Positions 9,238 to 18,762 are shown, numbered from the stretch's first letter. The stretch is DNA of 64,000 nt from Nocardia sp. XZ_19_385 (GCF_015355755.1 NZ_JACVEE010000001.1:496001-560000); one strand, 5' to 3'. Numbers and translations: made by a program. The notes: generated by a model not told the origin, from the sequence alone.

Positions 9238-10392
9238 GTGACGCGCGAGGTTCCCGATTCCTGTCCCGGTGTGCTGCGGCTGCATCAGGCAGCCGACGGA
9301 CCGCTGGCGCGCGTACGGGTACCCGGCGGGCGGCTCGAAGCCGCGCAGTGGCAGGTGCTCGCCGAGGCCGCCGCCGGGCTCGGCGACGGCAACATCGAGC
9401 TGACCTCGCGCGGCAACCTCCAGTTGCGGCAGGTGCGCGATGCCGCCGAGCTGTCCCGGCGACTGGAGGCGGCGGGCCTGCTGCCCAGCCACAGCCATGA
9501 ACGCGTCCGCAATATCGTCGCCTCGCCGTTGGCCGGCCGGGTCGGTGGGCGGGCCGACATCCATCCGCTCGTGCCCGCCCTCGATGCCGGATTGCGCGCC
9601 GCGGAACGACTGGCGGAGCTGCCCGGGCGGGTGCTGTTCACGCTCGACGACGGGCGCGGGGACATCAGCGGTCTCGGTGGCGATATCGGTGTGCACGCGA
9701 TCACCGCGGACGAATTCGCACTGGTCCTGGCCGGAAGCGACAGCCGGATCCGGGTGTCGGCCGCCGACGCCGTGGACGTCATGCTGGCCGCCGCGCACGG
9801 ATTCCTCGCGCTGAGTTCCGGGCAGTGGCGGCTGCACGAGGTCGAGGGCGGAGTCGCCGGGGTGATCGATCATCTCGGCCTGTCCCCCACCGCCGAACCG
9901 GTGGAATTCGGTGCCGCCCAAGATATTCCGATCGGCTGGCTGGAACAGGACAACGGCCTCGTCAGTCTGGGCGCGGGCGTGCGGCTGGGTTCGCTGCCCG
10001 CCCGCCTCGCCGAGTTCCTTGCCGCCATCGAGCGCCCGATCTTCGTGACGCCCTGGCGCAGCCTGGTCATCACCGATCTCGAGGAGGGCGTCGCCGAACA
10101 GGTGATCCGGGTGCTCGCGCCGATGGGCCTGATCTTCGACGCGAAATCGCCCTGGCTGCTGGTCAGCGCCTGTGCCGGACAGCCCGGGTGCGCGAAATCG
10201 CTCACCGACGTGCGCACCGATGTCGCGGCGGCTATCGAATCGGGGCGAGTGCTCCCCCTGGGCGAGACCAACCTTGCGCCGGGAGCCGCCGCGGGACGCC
10301 AGCACTGGTCCGGATGTGACCGCCACTGCGGCCGCCCGCGCGGCGCGGTTACCGATATCACCGCCACCCCGGACGGCTACCGCATCGACTGA
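9238..10392 (+). CDS. cobG: Precorrin-3B synthase CobG
   Basis: CobG is the oxygen-using Fe-S enzyme that makes precorrin-3B in the aerobic B12 route. The 384-residue product has two nitrite/sulfite-reductase half domains: the ferredoxin-like LTSRGNLQLRQV near residue 60, and the 4Fe-4S cysteines in CAGQPGCAK and SGCDRHCGRP near the C-terminus. GTG 9238 gives the family start. In M. tuberculosis cobG is followed by cobH; here rho2, ddaH and an AsnC gene lie between them. Confidence 0.92.
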   Translation: MTREVPDSCPGVLRLHQAADGPLARVRVPGGRLEAAQWQVLAEAAAGLGDGNIELTSRGNLQLRQVRDAAELSRRLEAAGLLPSHSHERVRNIVASPLAGRVGGRADIHPLVPALDAGLRAAERLAELPGRVLFTLDDGRGDISGLGGDIGVHAITADEFALVLAGSDSRIRVSAADAVDVMLAAAHGFLALSSGQWRLHEVEGGVAGVIDHLGLSPTAEPVEFGAAQDIPIGWLEQDNGLVSLGAGVRLGSLPARLAEFLAAIERPIFVTPWRSLVITDLEEGVAEQVIRVLAPMGLIFDAKSPWLLVSACAGQPGCAKSLTDVRTDVAAAIESGRVLPLGETNLAPGAAAGRQHWSGCDRHCGRPRGAVTDITATPDGYRID

Positions 10393-10487
10393 GCTACGGC
10401 GGGCAATCACCTTGTCCCGCAGAATGATTTGCCTTCCCGGCGGGCTCTCGTCCGGAGCCCGCACATGACGCACTCCTGCACCCGAAT

Positions 10488-10516
10488 TTGCGCATTCCAC
10501 GCAATGCCGCTACGGT
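10488..10516 (+). promoter_or_regulatory. Candidate promoter of the short rho gene
   Basis: TTGCGC (10488-10493) and TACGGT (10511-10516) are separated by exactly 17 bases and match the sigma-70-type layout. The predicted start near 10522 leaves an untranslated leader of about 180 bases before the rho ATG. Confidence 0.5.
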
Positions 10517-10518
10517 AG

Positions 10519-10701
10519 GTGCATCTCCATCTTGTGGACGTAGGTGACAACTCCCTCCCGCAAGGCCCCGCAATCGCCACGACGGTCCCGCATGCCGCGC
10601 CCCGGCTCCAGCCATCTCAGCGCACGCAGCGAGCGTCATTCCCATCAGGCGGAACTCCCGGCGACCCGCCGCATCCAAATCACACCCTCAGGGGAAACAT
10701 C
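10519..10701 (+). promoter_or_regulatory. C-rich leader of the short rho gene (possible rut / attenuator)
   Basis: The 183 bases before the rho start codon are markedly C-rich and G-poor, about two C for each G, the base bias of Rho-loading (rut) sites. A GTG at 10519 is in frame and would add 61 low-complexity residues, but the ATG at 10702 with its AGGGGAAA site is far better. Bacterial rho genes are commonly controlled by Rho-dependent termination in their own leaders. That role here is inferred from composition only. Confidence 0.4.
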
Positions 10702-11826
10702 ATGCAAGACAACACTATTCAGACGATGCCGGTCAGCGGCATCCTCGACATCACGAACAACCACGCCGCGCTGCGCGTCGACGGCTACCTGCCCGGCCCG
10801 GACGACGTCCACGTACCGCCGCGACTGGTCCGCGAATACGGGCTCCGCCGCGGCGACATCCTCACCGGCACAACCGGATCCCAGCGCGAAAGCGCCAAAC
10901 TCCGGCCGCTGGCCGGAGTCGGCAGCATCAACGGCCTGCCACCCGGCAACGCCAGATCGCGACCGCACTTCGCCGACCTGACCCCCATCTACCCGCAGGA
11001 CCGGCTCCGCCTGGAGACCGAACCGCACGAACTCACCACCCGCGCCACCGACCTGGTGATGCCGCTCGGCAAAGGCCAGCGCGCCATGGTCGTCGCACCA
11101 CCCAAAGCAGGCAAAACCTCTGTCCTGCAAGCGATTGCGCACGGCATCGCCAAGAACCACCCGGAATGCGAGCTGATGCTCATCCTGGTCGGCGAACGCC
11201 CGGAAGAGGTCACCGACCTCTCCCGCTCGGTCCCGGCCCAGGTCGCCGCCGCCACCTTCGACCAGCCCGCCCAAGAACACATCGCACTCGCCGAACTCGC
11301 CATCGAGCACGCTAAACGCCGCGTCGAAATGGGCCACGACGTAGTCGTGCTCCTGGACTCCCTGACCCGGCTGGCCCGCGCCTACAACCTCGCCGCCGCC
11401 GGTTCCGGCCGCATCCTCTCCGGCGGTGTCGACGCCGGCGCACTCGCCCCGCCGAAGAAATTCCTCGGCGCCGCCCGCAACATCGAGAACGGCGGCTCAC
11501 TCACCATCATCGCCAGCGCCCTCGTCGAAACCGGCTCCCTCGCCGACACCGTCATCTTCGAGGAGTACAAAGGCACCGGCAACGCCGAACTGAAGCTCGA
11601 CCGTCAGATCGCCGGCCACCGCGTGTTCCCCGCGATCGACATCGACCGCTCGAGCACCCGCAAGGAGGAGCTGCTCCTCACCCCCGACGAGCTCACCGCC
11701 ACCCGCTCCCTGCGCAAGACGCTCGCGGGCCGCGAGCCGCAGCAGGCGATCGAACTGCTCCTCACCGGCCTCAGGCAAACCCAGACCAACACCGAATTCC
11801 TGACCCAGATCCGCAACGCGGGCTGA
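10702..11826 (+). CDS. Short Rho-type transcription termination factor (second Rho)
   Basis: The 374-residue hexameric RNA helicase-like protein has a Walker A (VAPPKAGKTS, residues 131-140), a RecA-fold core, the Q-loop SLTRLARAYN, FLGAARNIENGGSLTIIA, and the secondary-site GTGNAEL and RVFPAID segments, all as in E. coli Rho. It lacks the N-terminal helical domain and the long basic insert of the usual actinobacterial Rho, which is over 600 residues. The cold-shock RNA-binding domain is present (residues 13-55), but the aromatic RNP1 core (GFGF in E. coli) reads NNHAA. It is therefore probably a specialised paralogue, and the main rho should be elsewhere. The start is supported by AGGGGAAA at 10690. 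Confidence 0.85.
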   Translation: MQDNTIQTMPVSGILDITNNHAALRVDGYLPGPDDVHVPPRLVREYGLRRGDILTGTTGSQRESAKLRPLAGVGSINGLPPGNARSRPHFADLTPIYPQDRLRLETEPHELTTRATDLVMPLGKGQRAMVVAPPKAGKTSVLQAIAHGIAKNHPECELMLILVGERPEEVTDLSRSVPAQVAAATFDQPAQEHIALAELAIEHAKRRVEMGHDVVVLLDSLTRLARAYNLAAAGSGRILSGGVDAGALAPPKKFLGAARNIENGGSLTIIASALVETGSLADTVIFEEYKGTGNAELKLDRQIAGHRVFPAIDIDRSSTRKEELLLTPDELTATRSLRKTLAGREPQQAIELLLTGLRQTQTNTEFLTQIRNAG

Positions 11827-11828
11827 CT

Positions 11829-11874
11829 CGGCACCGGTGTAGTGATTCTGCCCCAGCGCAATCCGCCGGTGCCG
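11829..11874 (+). terminator. Hairpin downstream of the short rho gene
   Basis: CGGCACCGG (11829-11837) and CCGGTGCCG (11866-11874) form a 9-bp stem with a 28-base loop, starting two bases after the rho stop. There is no T-tract. It may be a terminator between convergent rho and ddaH. Confidence 0.4.
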
Positions 11875-11943
11875 GCCAAACAAGTGGCGAGCCTGTCACT
11901 GCTCAGCCGCGGAGGGCCTGTAACGCCACATCGCCCTCCTCGA

Positions 11944-12834
11944 CTAGTCGTGCAGCTCCAAGGTGCAGCACTTCACGCCGCCGCCCGCGCGGAGTAGCTC
12001 TGAGAGATCCAGGCCGACTGGGTTGTAACCGTTGGCGCGCAACGCTTCTTGGAGGTTGTGGGCGCGGTTGCTGATGAAGACGTTGTAGCCGTCGGAGACG
12101 CCGTTGAGGCCCAGGACGACCGCGTCTTCGTCGGTGGCGACGATCGCGTCGGGGTACAGGGCGCTCAGGATGGCGCGGCTGTCGGGGCTGAAAGCCGCTG
12201 GGAAGTAGGCGATGTTGTCCTCGTCGAGGGCCATCAGGGCGGTGTCGAGGTGGTAGAAGCGCGGGTCGACCAGTTCCAGGGAGACGACCGGGCGGCCGAA
12301 GTAGTGCTCCACCTCACGGTGCGCGGCCACCGAGCTACGGAAGCCGGTGGCGGCGAGGATGCGCTGGCCGACGCGAATGAAATCGCCTTCGCCCTCGTTG
12401 GTTTCCTGGGACGCGACGACCTCGGTGAAACCACGCTGGGCGAACCAGTGGTGGTAGGCGGGGCCTTCGGCGGCGCGTTCGGGATGGGTGAAGCGGGCCG
12501 ACATGACGCGGCCGCCGTAGGCCAGACCGCTGTTGGCGGCGAAAACCATGTCGGGGAGGCCGGGTTCGCCGGGGACCAGATCGACCTGGTGGCCGTGCTG
12601 TTCGTAGACCGCGCGCAGGGTTTCCCACTGGGCGATCGCCAGGGCGCGGTCGACGGGTTCGGCCGGGTTCATCCAGGGGTTGATGGCGTAGAAGACGGCG
12701 AAGTGGTCCGGGCGGCACATGACGAAGCGGCGCGGAGACGGCCGTCGCGCTGGGGTGGGATCGGAGGTGGCTAAGGGGACGGCAGTCGGCGGAGCCGACG
12801 GGGTGGGTGAGGGCTGTGTGGCTACAGAAGTCAT
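11944..12834 (-). CDS. ddaH: Dimethylargininase / arginine-deiminase superfamily enzyme (Rv2323c-like)
   Basis: The 296-residue product belongs to the guanidino-group-modifying superfamily. A Pro/Thr/Ala-rich N-tail of about 35 residues precedes the core, which starts at FVMCRPDHFAVFYAINPWM. Catalytic regions include NEGEGDF, YHLDTAL and the C-terminal GGGVKCC, which carries the nucleophilic Cys. Family members hydrolyse dimethylarginine or arginine to citrulline or ornithine; which one applies here is not certain. ATG 12834 follows a GGGAG site; a longer frame upstream runs through the divergent regulator and is rejected. The pair with the divergent AsnC gene matches Rv2323c-Rv2324, although the rocD genes are absent here. 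Confidence 0.85.
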   Translation of the reverse strand: MTSVATQPSPTPSAPPTAVPLATSDPTPARRPSPRRFVMCRPDHFAVFYAINPWMNPAEPVDRALAIAQWETLRAVYEQHGHQVDLVPGEPGLPDMVFAANSGLAYGGRVMSARFTHPERAAEGPAYHHWFAQRGFTEVVASQETNEGEGDFIRVGQRILAATGFRSSVAAHREVEHYFGRPVVSLELVDPRFYHLDTALMALDEDNIAYFPAAFSPDSRAILSALYPDAIVATDEDAVVLGLNGVSDGYNVFISNRAHNLQEALRANGYNPVGLDLSELLRAGGGVKCCTLELHD

Positions 12835-12893
12835 CGTTGCTCCCGACGTCGGCGCGGAGTATTCAGGCTGCCACGAAGGTAAATGACCTACCA

Positions 12894-12952
12894 TTGCGCC
12901 AGGAACATCAATCTGTTGCGCAGTTGATCGTGCAGACGGCGATTCGTTGCGT
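12894..12952. promoter_or_regulatory. Three phased TTGCG elements between ddaH and the Lrp-type regulator
   Basis: TTGCGC occurs at 12894 and 12916 and TTGCGT at 12947, spaced 22 and 31 bases, close to two and three helical turns. They lie in the divergent promoter region of ddaH and the AsnC/Lrp gene. Lrp-family octamers bind phased sites like this; the assignment is inferred. Confidence 0.35.
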
Positions 12953-12972
12953 GAGATGCGAAAGGGTGTGAC

Positions 12973-13410
12973 GTGGACGACCTCGACCGCCGGATTCTGG
13001 GGCACCTGCTGAAATCGGCGCGCGCCTCGTTCCAGGAGATCGGTTCGGCGATCGGCCTGTCCGCGCCGGCGGTGAAGCGCCGGGTCGATCGCATGGTCGC
13101 CAGCGGGCAGATCACCGGTTTCACCGCCCTGGTCAACCCGGCTGCCCTGGGCTGGACCACCGAGGCCTACGTCGAGGTCTACTACCGCGACAACATTTCC
13201 CCGGCCGACCTGCGCCGCAGTCTGGAACCGATCCCGCAAGTCGTCGGCGTGTGGACGATCGCGGGTGAAGCCGACGCCCTGGTCCACGTGATGGCCAAGG
13301 ACATGGCCGAGATCGAATCCACCGTGGAACACATCCGCGAGAACACCCGCGTCGGCCGCACCCGCAGCTCCATCGTCATGTCCCGCCTCCTGGAGCGGCC
13401 CCGCACCTGA
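12973..13410 (+). CDS. Lrp/AsnC family transcriptional regulator (Rv2324-like)
   Basis: The 145-residue protein starts with the typical AsnC HTH ([12 protein letters not shown], then [15 protein letters not shown]) and ends in a RAM ligand-binding domain ([17 protein letters not shown]). These regulators sense amino acids. It is divergent from ddaH, so it likely senses arginine or a related compound and controls that gene. Start GTG 12973. cobH follows 32 bases later on the same strand. Confidence 0.9.
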   Translation: MDDLDRRILGHLLKSARASFQEIGSAIGLSAPAVKRRVDRMVASGQITGFTALVNPAALGWTTEAYVEVYYRDNISPADLRRSLEPIPQVVGVWTIAGEADALVHVMAKDMAEIESTVEHIRENTRVGRTRSSIVMSRLLERPRT

Positions 13411-13442
13411 GGCGGATCGGCCCTCCTCATAGGCTGGGGCGC

Positions 13443-14074
13443 ATGTCCGACGTGCGTACCAGCTACCTCACCGACGGGGCCGAGATCTATCGGCGCTCGT
13501 TCGCGACGATTCGCGCGGAGGCGGAGCTGAGCCGGTTCCCGGCGGACGTTTCGCAGGTGGTGGTGCGAATGATCCACGGCTGCGGGCAAGTCGACCTCGC
13601 CGAGGACATCGCGTTCTCCCCCGGTGTGGTCGCGGCCGCGCGGTCGGCGCTGCGCGCCGGTGCGCCGATTCTGTGTGACGCGAACATGGTCGCCTCGGGC
13701 GTCACCCGCAAGCGCCTGCCCGCGGACAACGAGGTGATCTGCACCCTCGCCGACCCGCGCGTCCCGGAACTCGCTGCCGCCCTGGGCAATACCCGTTCCG
13801 CCGCCGCGCTCGAACTGTGGCGCGACCGCCTCGAAGGTGCGGTCGTGGCGATCGGCAACGCACCGACCGCACTGTTCCATCTACTCGACATGCTCGACGC
13901 GGGCGCGCCCCGCCCGGCCGCGGTCCTCGGCATTCCGGTCGGCTTCATCGGCGCCGCCGAATCCAAGGACGCGCTGACCGAGTACGGCGGCATCGAATAC
14001 CTGACTGTGCGTGGCCGGCGCGGCGGCAGCGCGATCACCGCGTCTGCCCTGAATGCGATTGCGAGCGAACAGGA

Positions 14075-14078
<4 letters not shown>
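13443..14078 (+). CDS. cobH: Precorrin-8X methylmutase CobH
   Basis: CobH moves the methyl group from C11 to C12 and gives hydrogenobyrinic acid. The 211-residue length and motifs are typical: [10 protein letters not shown] carrying the catalytic His near residue 43, [12 protein letters not shown], and [13 protein letters not shown] near the end. Its stop overlaps the cobIJ start (ATGA at 14075), so the two are translationally coupled. Confidence 0.95.
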
Positions 14079-15766
<1,688 letters not shown>

Positions 15767-15782
15767 TGGCCCGCGCGCTCGC

Positions 15783-15813
15783 TTGACCCTCACACGGCGT
15801 CAGACCATAGACA
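15783..15813 (+). promoter_or_regulatory. MerR-type promoter with 19-bp spacer
   Basis: TTGACC (15783-15788) and TAGACA (15808-15813) are separated by 19 bases, the over-long spacing that MerR-family activators correct by DNA distortion. It lies directly before the MerR-family gene, whose ATG at 15823 would then be almost leaderless. Autoregulation is likely. Confidence 0.6.
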
Positions 15814-15822
15814 GAACAGGTC

Positions 15823-16641
15823 ATGTTCACTATCGGAGACTTCGCCCACCTCGGGCGCGTGTCGGTGCGAATGCTGCGTCATTACGACGCGGTCGGCCTG
15901 CTCCCGCCCGCGCACGTCGACCCGGCCTCGGGCTACCGCTTCTACGAGGTCGCCCAGCTGTCCCGGCTCAACCGGCTGGTCGCCCTGAAAGACCTCGGCC
16001 TGACCCTCGATCAGGTCAAGGTCGTGCTCGACGAGCAGATCTCGCTGGAGCAGTTGCAGGGCATGCTCTCGTTGCGGCGCGCGCAACTGCGGCAGCAGAT
16101 CGCCGCCGACGAGGCCAGGTTGCGCCGAGTAGAGGCACGTCTGCGAGCGATCGAAAGAGAAGGCGTCATGCACACCGACGACATCGTGCTGAAGAAGATC
16201 GACCCCGTCCGCGTCGCGCGGCTCACCGAGAAGGCGGTGTCCTACGCGCCCGAGGACATCGGTCCGGTGATCCAACCGCTCTACCCCGAGATCTGCGCGC
16301 GCCTGGAACGCGCGGGCATCGCGATCACCGGACCCGGCATCGCCACCTACGAGCCCGCCGAGGGTGACGGCGTGCTCGTCCACGCGGGCATGCAGGTCGC
16401 TGCGCCGCCTGCCCCGGAGTTGGATTTCGAGATCGTCGACCTGCCCGTGATCGAGCAGGCAGCCACCGCGATCCACCGTGGTTCGATGGACCTCATCGAC
16501 GAGACGTACCAGTCCGTCGCGCGGTGGATCGAAGACAACGGTTACCAGCAGCGCGGATTCGCCCGCGAGATCTACCTGCATTGCCCTGACGACGTCGCGG
16601 ACTGGGTGACCGAGATCCAGATGGCGATCAGCAAGCCGTAA
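15823..16641 (+). CDS. MerR family regulator with GyrI-like ligand domain
   Basis: The 272-residue product has an N-terminal MerR winged HTH (residues 1-70: FTIGDFAHLGRVSVRMLRHYD, then GYRFYEVAQL), a coiled-coil dimer helix (about 80-115), and a C-terminal GyrI/BmrR-like effector domain from about residue 120. Relatives such as BmrR and TipAL bind multiple drugs. No obvious target gene is adjacent except itself and the PadR gene downstream. Confidence 0.87.
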   Translation: MFTIGDFAHLGRVSVRMLRHYDAVGLLPPAHVDPASGYRFYEVAQLSRLNRLVALKDLGLTLDQVKVVLDEQISLEQLQGMLSLRRAQLRQQIAADEARLRRVEARLRAIEREGVMHTDDIVLKKIDPVRVARLTEKAVSYAPEDIGPVIQPLYPEICARLERAGIAITGPGIATYEPAEGDGVLVHAGMQVAAPPAPELDFEIVDLPVIEQAATAIHRGSMDLIDETYQSVARWIEDNGYQQRGFAREIYLHCPDDVADWVTEIQMAISKP

Positions 16642-16682
16642 CCGGAGCGCCGCCGACCGCTCCCGGCACCGATCAGCTAATA

Positions 16683-16695
16683 TTCCACTATGGAA
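16683..16695 (+). promoter_or_regulatory. Short inverted repeat before the PadR gene
   Basis: TTCCA-CTA-TGGAA lies 27 bases before the PadR start, within an A/T-rich patch flanked by ATAT and ACAT. Autoregulating PadR proteins bind dyads of this kind. The assignment is by position only. Confidence 0.4.
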
Positions 16696-16721
16696 CATCG
16701 AGAGGTGAAGGGAGCGTTTCG

Positions 16722-17252
16722 GTGAGCGAGACCACGACCCGGCGCAAACCGCTGAACTCCACGGCGGCGTCACTGCTCGGCTTCCTGCACGAGGGGCCGA
16801 TGTCCGGCTGGGACCTGACGAACACGGCGCAGGAAAGGATCGGCGACTTCTGGACCATCACCCAGAGCCAGGTCTACCGGGAGCTCGCCGCGATGGATAC
16901 CGCCGGCCTGGTGGAGAAAGGGGCCGTGGGGGCCCGCGACCGCACGCCGTACCAGATCACCGCGTCGGGCCGGGAAGCGTTCCACGAGTGGATCTCTCGC
17001 GATCCAGGAGCCGAGACCATCCGGGTGCCGCTGCTGTTGACGCTGGCCTTCGGCGACCATCTCGAGCCGGGGCATCGCGATCGAATCATCGCCGCCAACA
17101 GGGAGATTCACCAGAAACGGCTCGACGGCTACTTGGCCCAGGAGCAGATGGAAATGCCGCCGCATTTGCGCGCCACCCTGGCCTTCGGCATCACCTACGA
17201 ACGTGGCGTCCTCGAGTGGTTCGAGCGGCTTCCCCACCTTCTGGCGGACTGA
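16722..17252 (+). CDS. PadR family transcriptional regulator
   Basis: The 176-residue product has the PadR winged helix at about residues 15-85 (LLGFLHEGPMSGWDL, SQVYRELAAMDTAGLVEK, then RTPYQITASG) and a C-terminal helical Vir-like dimerisation region. Start GTG 16722 lies a few bases after a GAAGGGAG site. It is convergent with cobK. Nothing nearby identifies the target. Confidence 0.88.
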   Translation: MSETTTRRKPLNSTAASLLGFLHEGPMSGWDLTNTAQERIGDFWTITQSQVYRELAAMDTAGLVEKGAVGARDRTPYQITASGREAFHEWISRDPGAETIRVPLLLTLAFGDHLEPGHRDRIIAANREIHQKRLDGYLAQEQMEMPPHLRATLAFGITYERGVLEWFERLPHLLAD

Positions 17253-17265
17253 CCCAGCGAATCGA

Positions 17266-17342
17266 GTATGCAGATCGTGCAGTTTCACCTGCCTGGGGGC
17301 CGAAATCGCCCGGAATCGGTGGGGTTTGCACGATCTGCATAC
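17266..17342. repeat. 16-bp perfect inverted repeat spanning the cobK stop codon
   Basis: The 16 bases at 17266-17281 (GTATGCAGATCGTGCA) recur exactly inverted at 17327-17342, separated by 45 bases. The right copy lies inside cobK and encodes RYADRA; the left copy lies between cobK and padR. It can form a long hairpin at the end of either convergent transcript. Confidence 0.9.
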
Positions 17343-18067
17343 CGCAACCATTCCCAGGCGCCGTGGGGCGTGTCGACTACTGTGCCGCCAGGAGGCAGGG
17401 CCGGGCGTTCGACGACCACCACCGGCAGGGCTGATTCGCGGGCGGCTGTCAGCTTGGCTTCGGTGAGGCTGCCGCCGCTGTCCTTGGTGACCAGTGCGGC
17501 TATGCGGTACTCGGTGAGCAGCTCGGATTCCTGCTCTACCGTGAACGGTCCACGCGCCAGCAGCAATTGATGCCGGGTGGGCACCGCACCCTCGGGCGGA
17601 TCGATCGCCCGGATCAGGAACCAGTGCTTATGCAAACCGGCGAAGGCGGCGACGCCCTGGCGGCCGATGGTCAGGAAGACGCGCTCGCCCAGCTCGGCGA
17701 GCGCGTCGGCGGCTCCAGCCAGATCGGGTACGCGAATCCAGCGGTCGCCGGGTTGTTCGGTCCAGCCCGGCCTGCGCACATGCAGCAGCGGCGTACCGAG
17801 TTCTGTTGTGGCAGCGGCGGCGTGGGCGCTCATCGTGCCCGCGAAGGGGTGGGTGGCGTCGACGACGGCGTCGATCTCGTTGGCCGCCAACCAGTCTCGC
17901 AAGCCGTCCGCGCCGCCGAAGCCGCCGATGCGCACCGCGCCGTCGGGCAGACGCGGTTCGCGAACGCGTCCGGCGAGCGAGGAAACGATGTCGAATCCAC
18001 GCTCGCCGGAAGCGAGATGGGCCAGTTCCCGGGCTTCCCGGGTGCCGCCCAGAATCAGGATTTTCAG
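17285..18067 (-). CDS. cobK: Precorrin-6A reductase CobK
   Basis: CobK reduces precorrin-6A with NADPH. The 260-residue product begins KILILGGTREARELA (nucleotide-binding), contains DATHPFAGTMSAHA and the conserved FLTIGRQG and VTKDSGG regions, and ends in a short tail, RANPTDSGRFRPPGR. No ATG, GTG or TTG exists at the family start. The best start is a CTG at 18067 that overlaps the TGA of the upstream glycine-zipper gene (CTGA), suggesting translational coupling from that gene. The frame continues upstream through the glycine-zipper gene, but that part is a shadow. Confidence 0.88.
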   Translation of the reverse strand: MKILILGGTREARELAHLASGERGFDIVSSLAGRVREPRLPDGAVRIGGFGGADGLRDWLAANEIDAVVDATHPFAGTMSAHAAAATTELGTPLLHVRRPGWTEQPGDRWIRVPDLAGAADALAELGERVFLTIGRQGVAAFAGLHKHWFLIRAIDPPEGAVPTRHQLLLARGPFTVEQESELLTEYRIAALVTKDSGGSLTEAKLTAARESALPVVVVERPALPPGGTVVDTPHGAWEWLRYADRANPTDSGRFRPPGR

Positions 18068-18663
18068 GGCTGCCCGCTGAAGTAGGCGATGCCCGCGTTG
18101 ATCAGGCTCGGGCCACCGGCGATGAGCAGGCCGATGAGGGCGCCCGGGAAGATACCGATGCCGAAGAAGAAGAACCCGATGATGCCGCCGATCACCGCAC
18201 CGAGCGAGGCCCGCTGCAGCTCGGAGAAGAACCACTCCTGCGAGCCGATGGCCTCGGCCTGCAGCTTCGGCGCGTCGGCGCTGAGCGTCACGTCCTTCAG
18301 GTCGGGGGTGAGGGTCAGCTTCTGGCCGGCCTCGTCGATGGTCGCCGCGATCGGGATCAGCTGCTCGCCGACCTTGGCGGCCAGCGGGATCTGGGTGACG
18401 ACCGCGCCCTCGGTGTTCTTCACCGTGACGTACTTCTTGTCGGCGTCCAGGCTGAACGCGCCACCGGTGAGGGCGGCCACGATCGACTTGTCGGCCAACT
18501 GCACCGCGTAACCCACGCCCTGGTCCTCGCCCTGGACCGCGGGCGCCGCCTGGTTCTGCACGGCGGGAGCGGGCACCGCAGGCGCCGCACCGGCGGTGCC
18601 GGCGGCGATACCGGTGGCAGCGGCGGCGATGATCGCGGTGGCGGCAAACTTCTTGTATCTCAT
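18064..18663 (-). CDS. Secreted glycine-zipper protein (paralogue 2) inside the cob operon
   Basis: The product is 199 residues with a clear signal peptide (MRYKKFAATAIIAAAATGIAA, cleavage near AGA-AP). A beta-rich domain follows (GVGYAVQLADKSIVAAL, KLTLTPDLKD). The C-terminus is a Gly/Phe/Ile-rich stretch (GAVIGGIIGFFFFGIGIFPG, then ALIGLLIAGG) of glycine-zipper type. ATG 18663 follows a strong GGGGAG site; a longer frame upstream is rejected. It lies between cobL and cobK on the same strand, the place of cobM in M. tuberculosis, and its stop overlaps the cobK start. It has no resemblance to CobM. Function unknown. Confidence 0.85.
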   Translation of the reverse strand: MRYKKFAATAIIAAAATGIAAGTAGAAPAVPAPAVQNQAAPAVQGEDQGVGYAVQLADKSIVAALTGGAFSLDADKKYVTVKNTEGAVVTQIPLAAKVGEQLIPIAATIDEAGQKLTLTPDLKDVTLSADAPKLQAEAIGSQEWFFSELQRASLGAVIGGIIGFFFFGIGIFPGALIGLLIAGGPSLINAGIAYFSGQP

Positions 18664-18762
18664 AGATCTCCCCATCAGGAATATGGACCCGAAGATCAAG
18701 GTCGGATCTCGGGGCCGACCCTACCGGGGCCACGCAAGGGAATCACCTGCAGAATGGGGATT

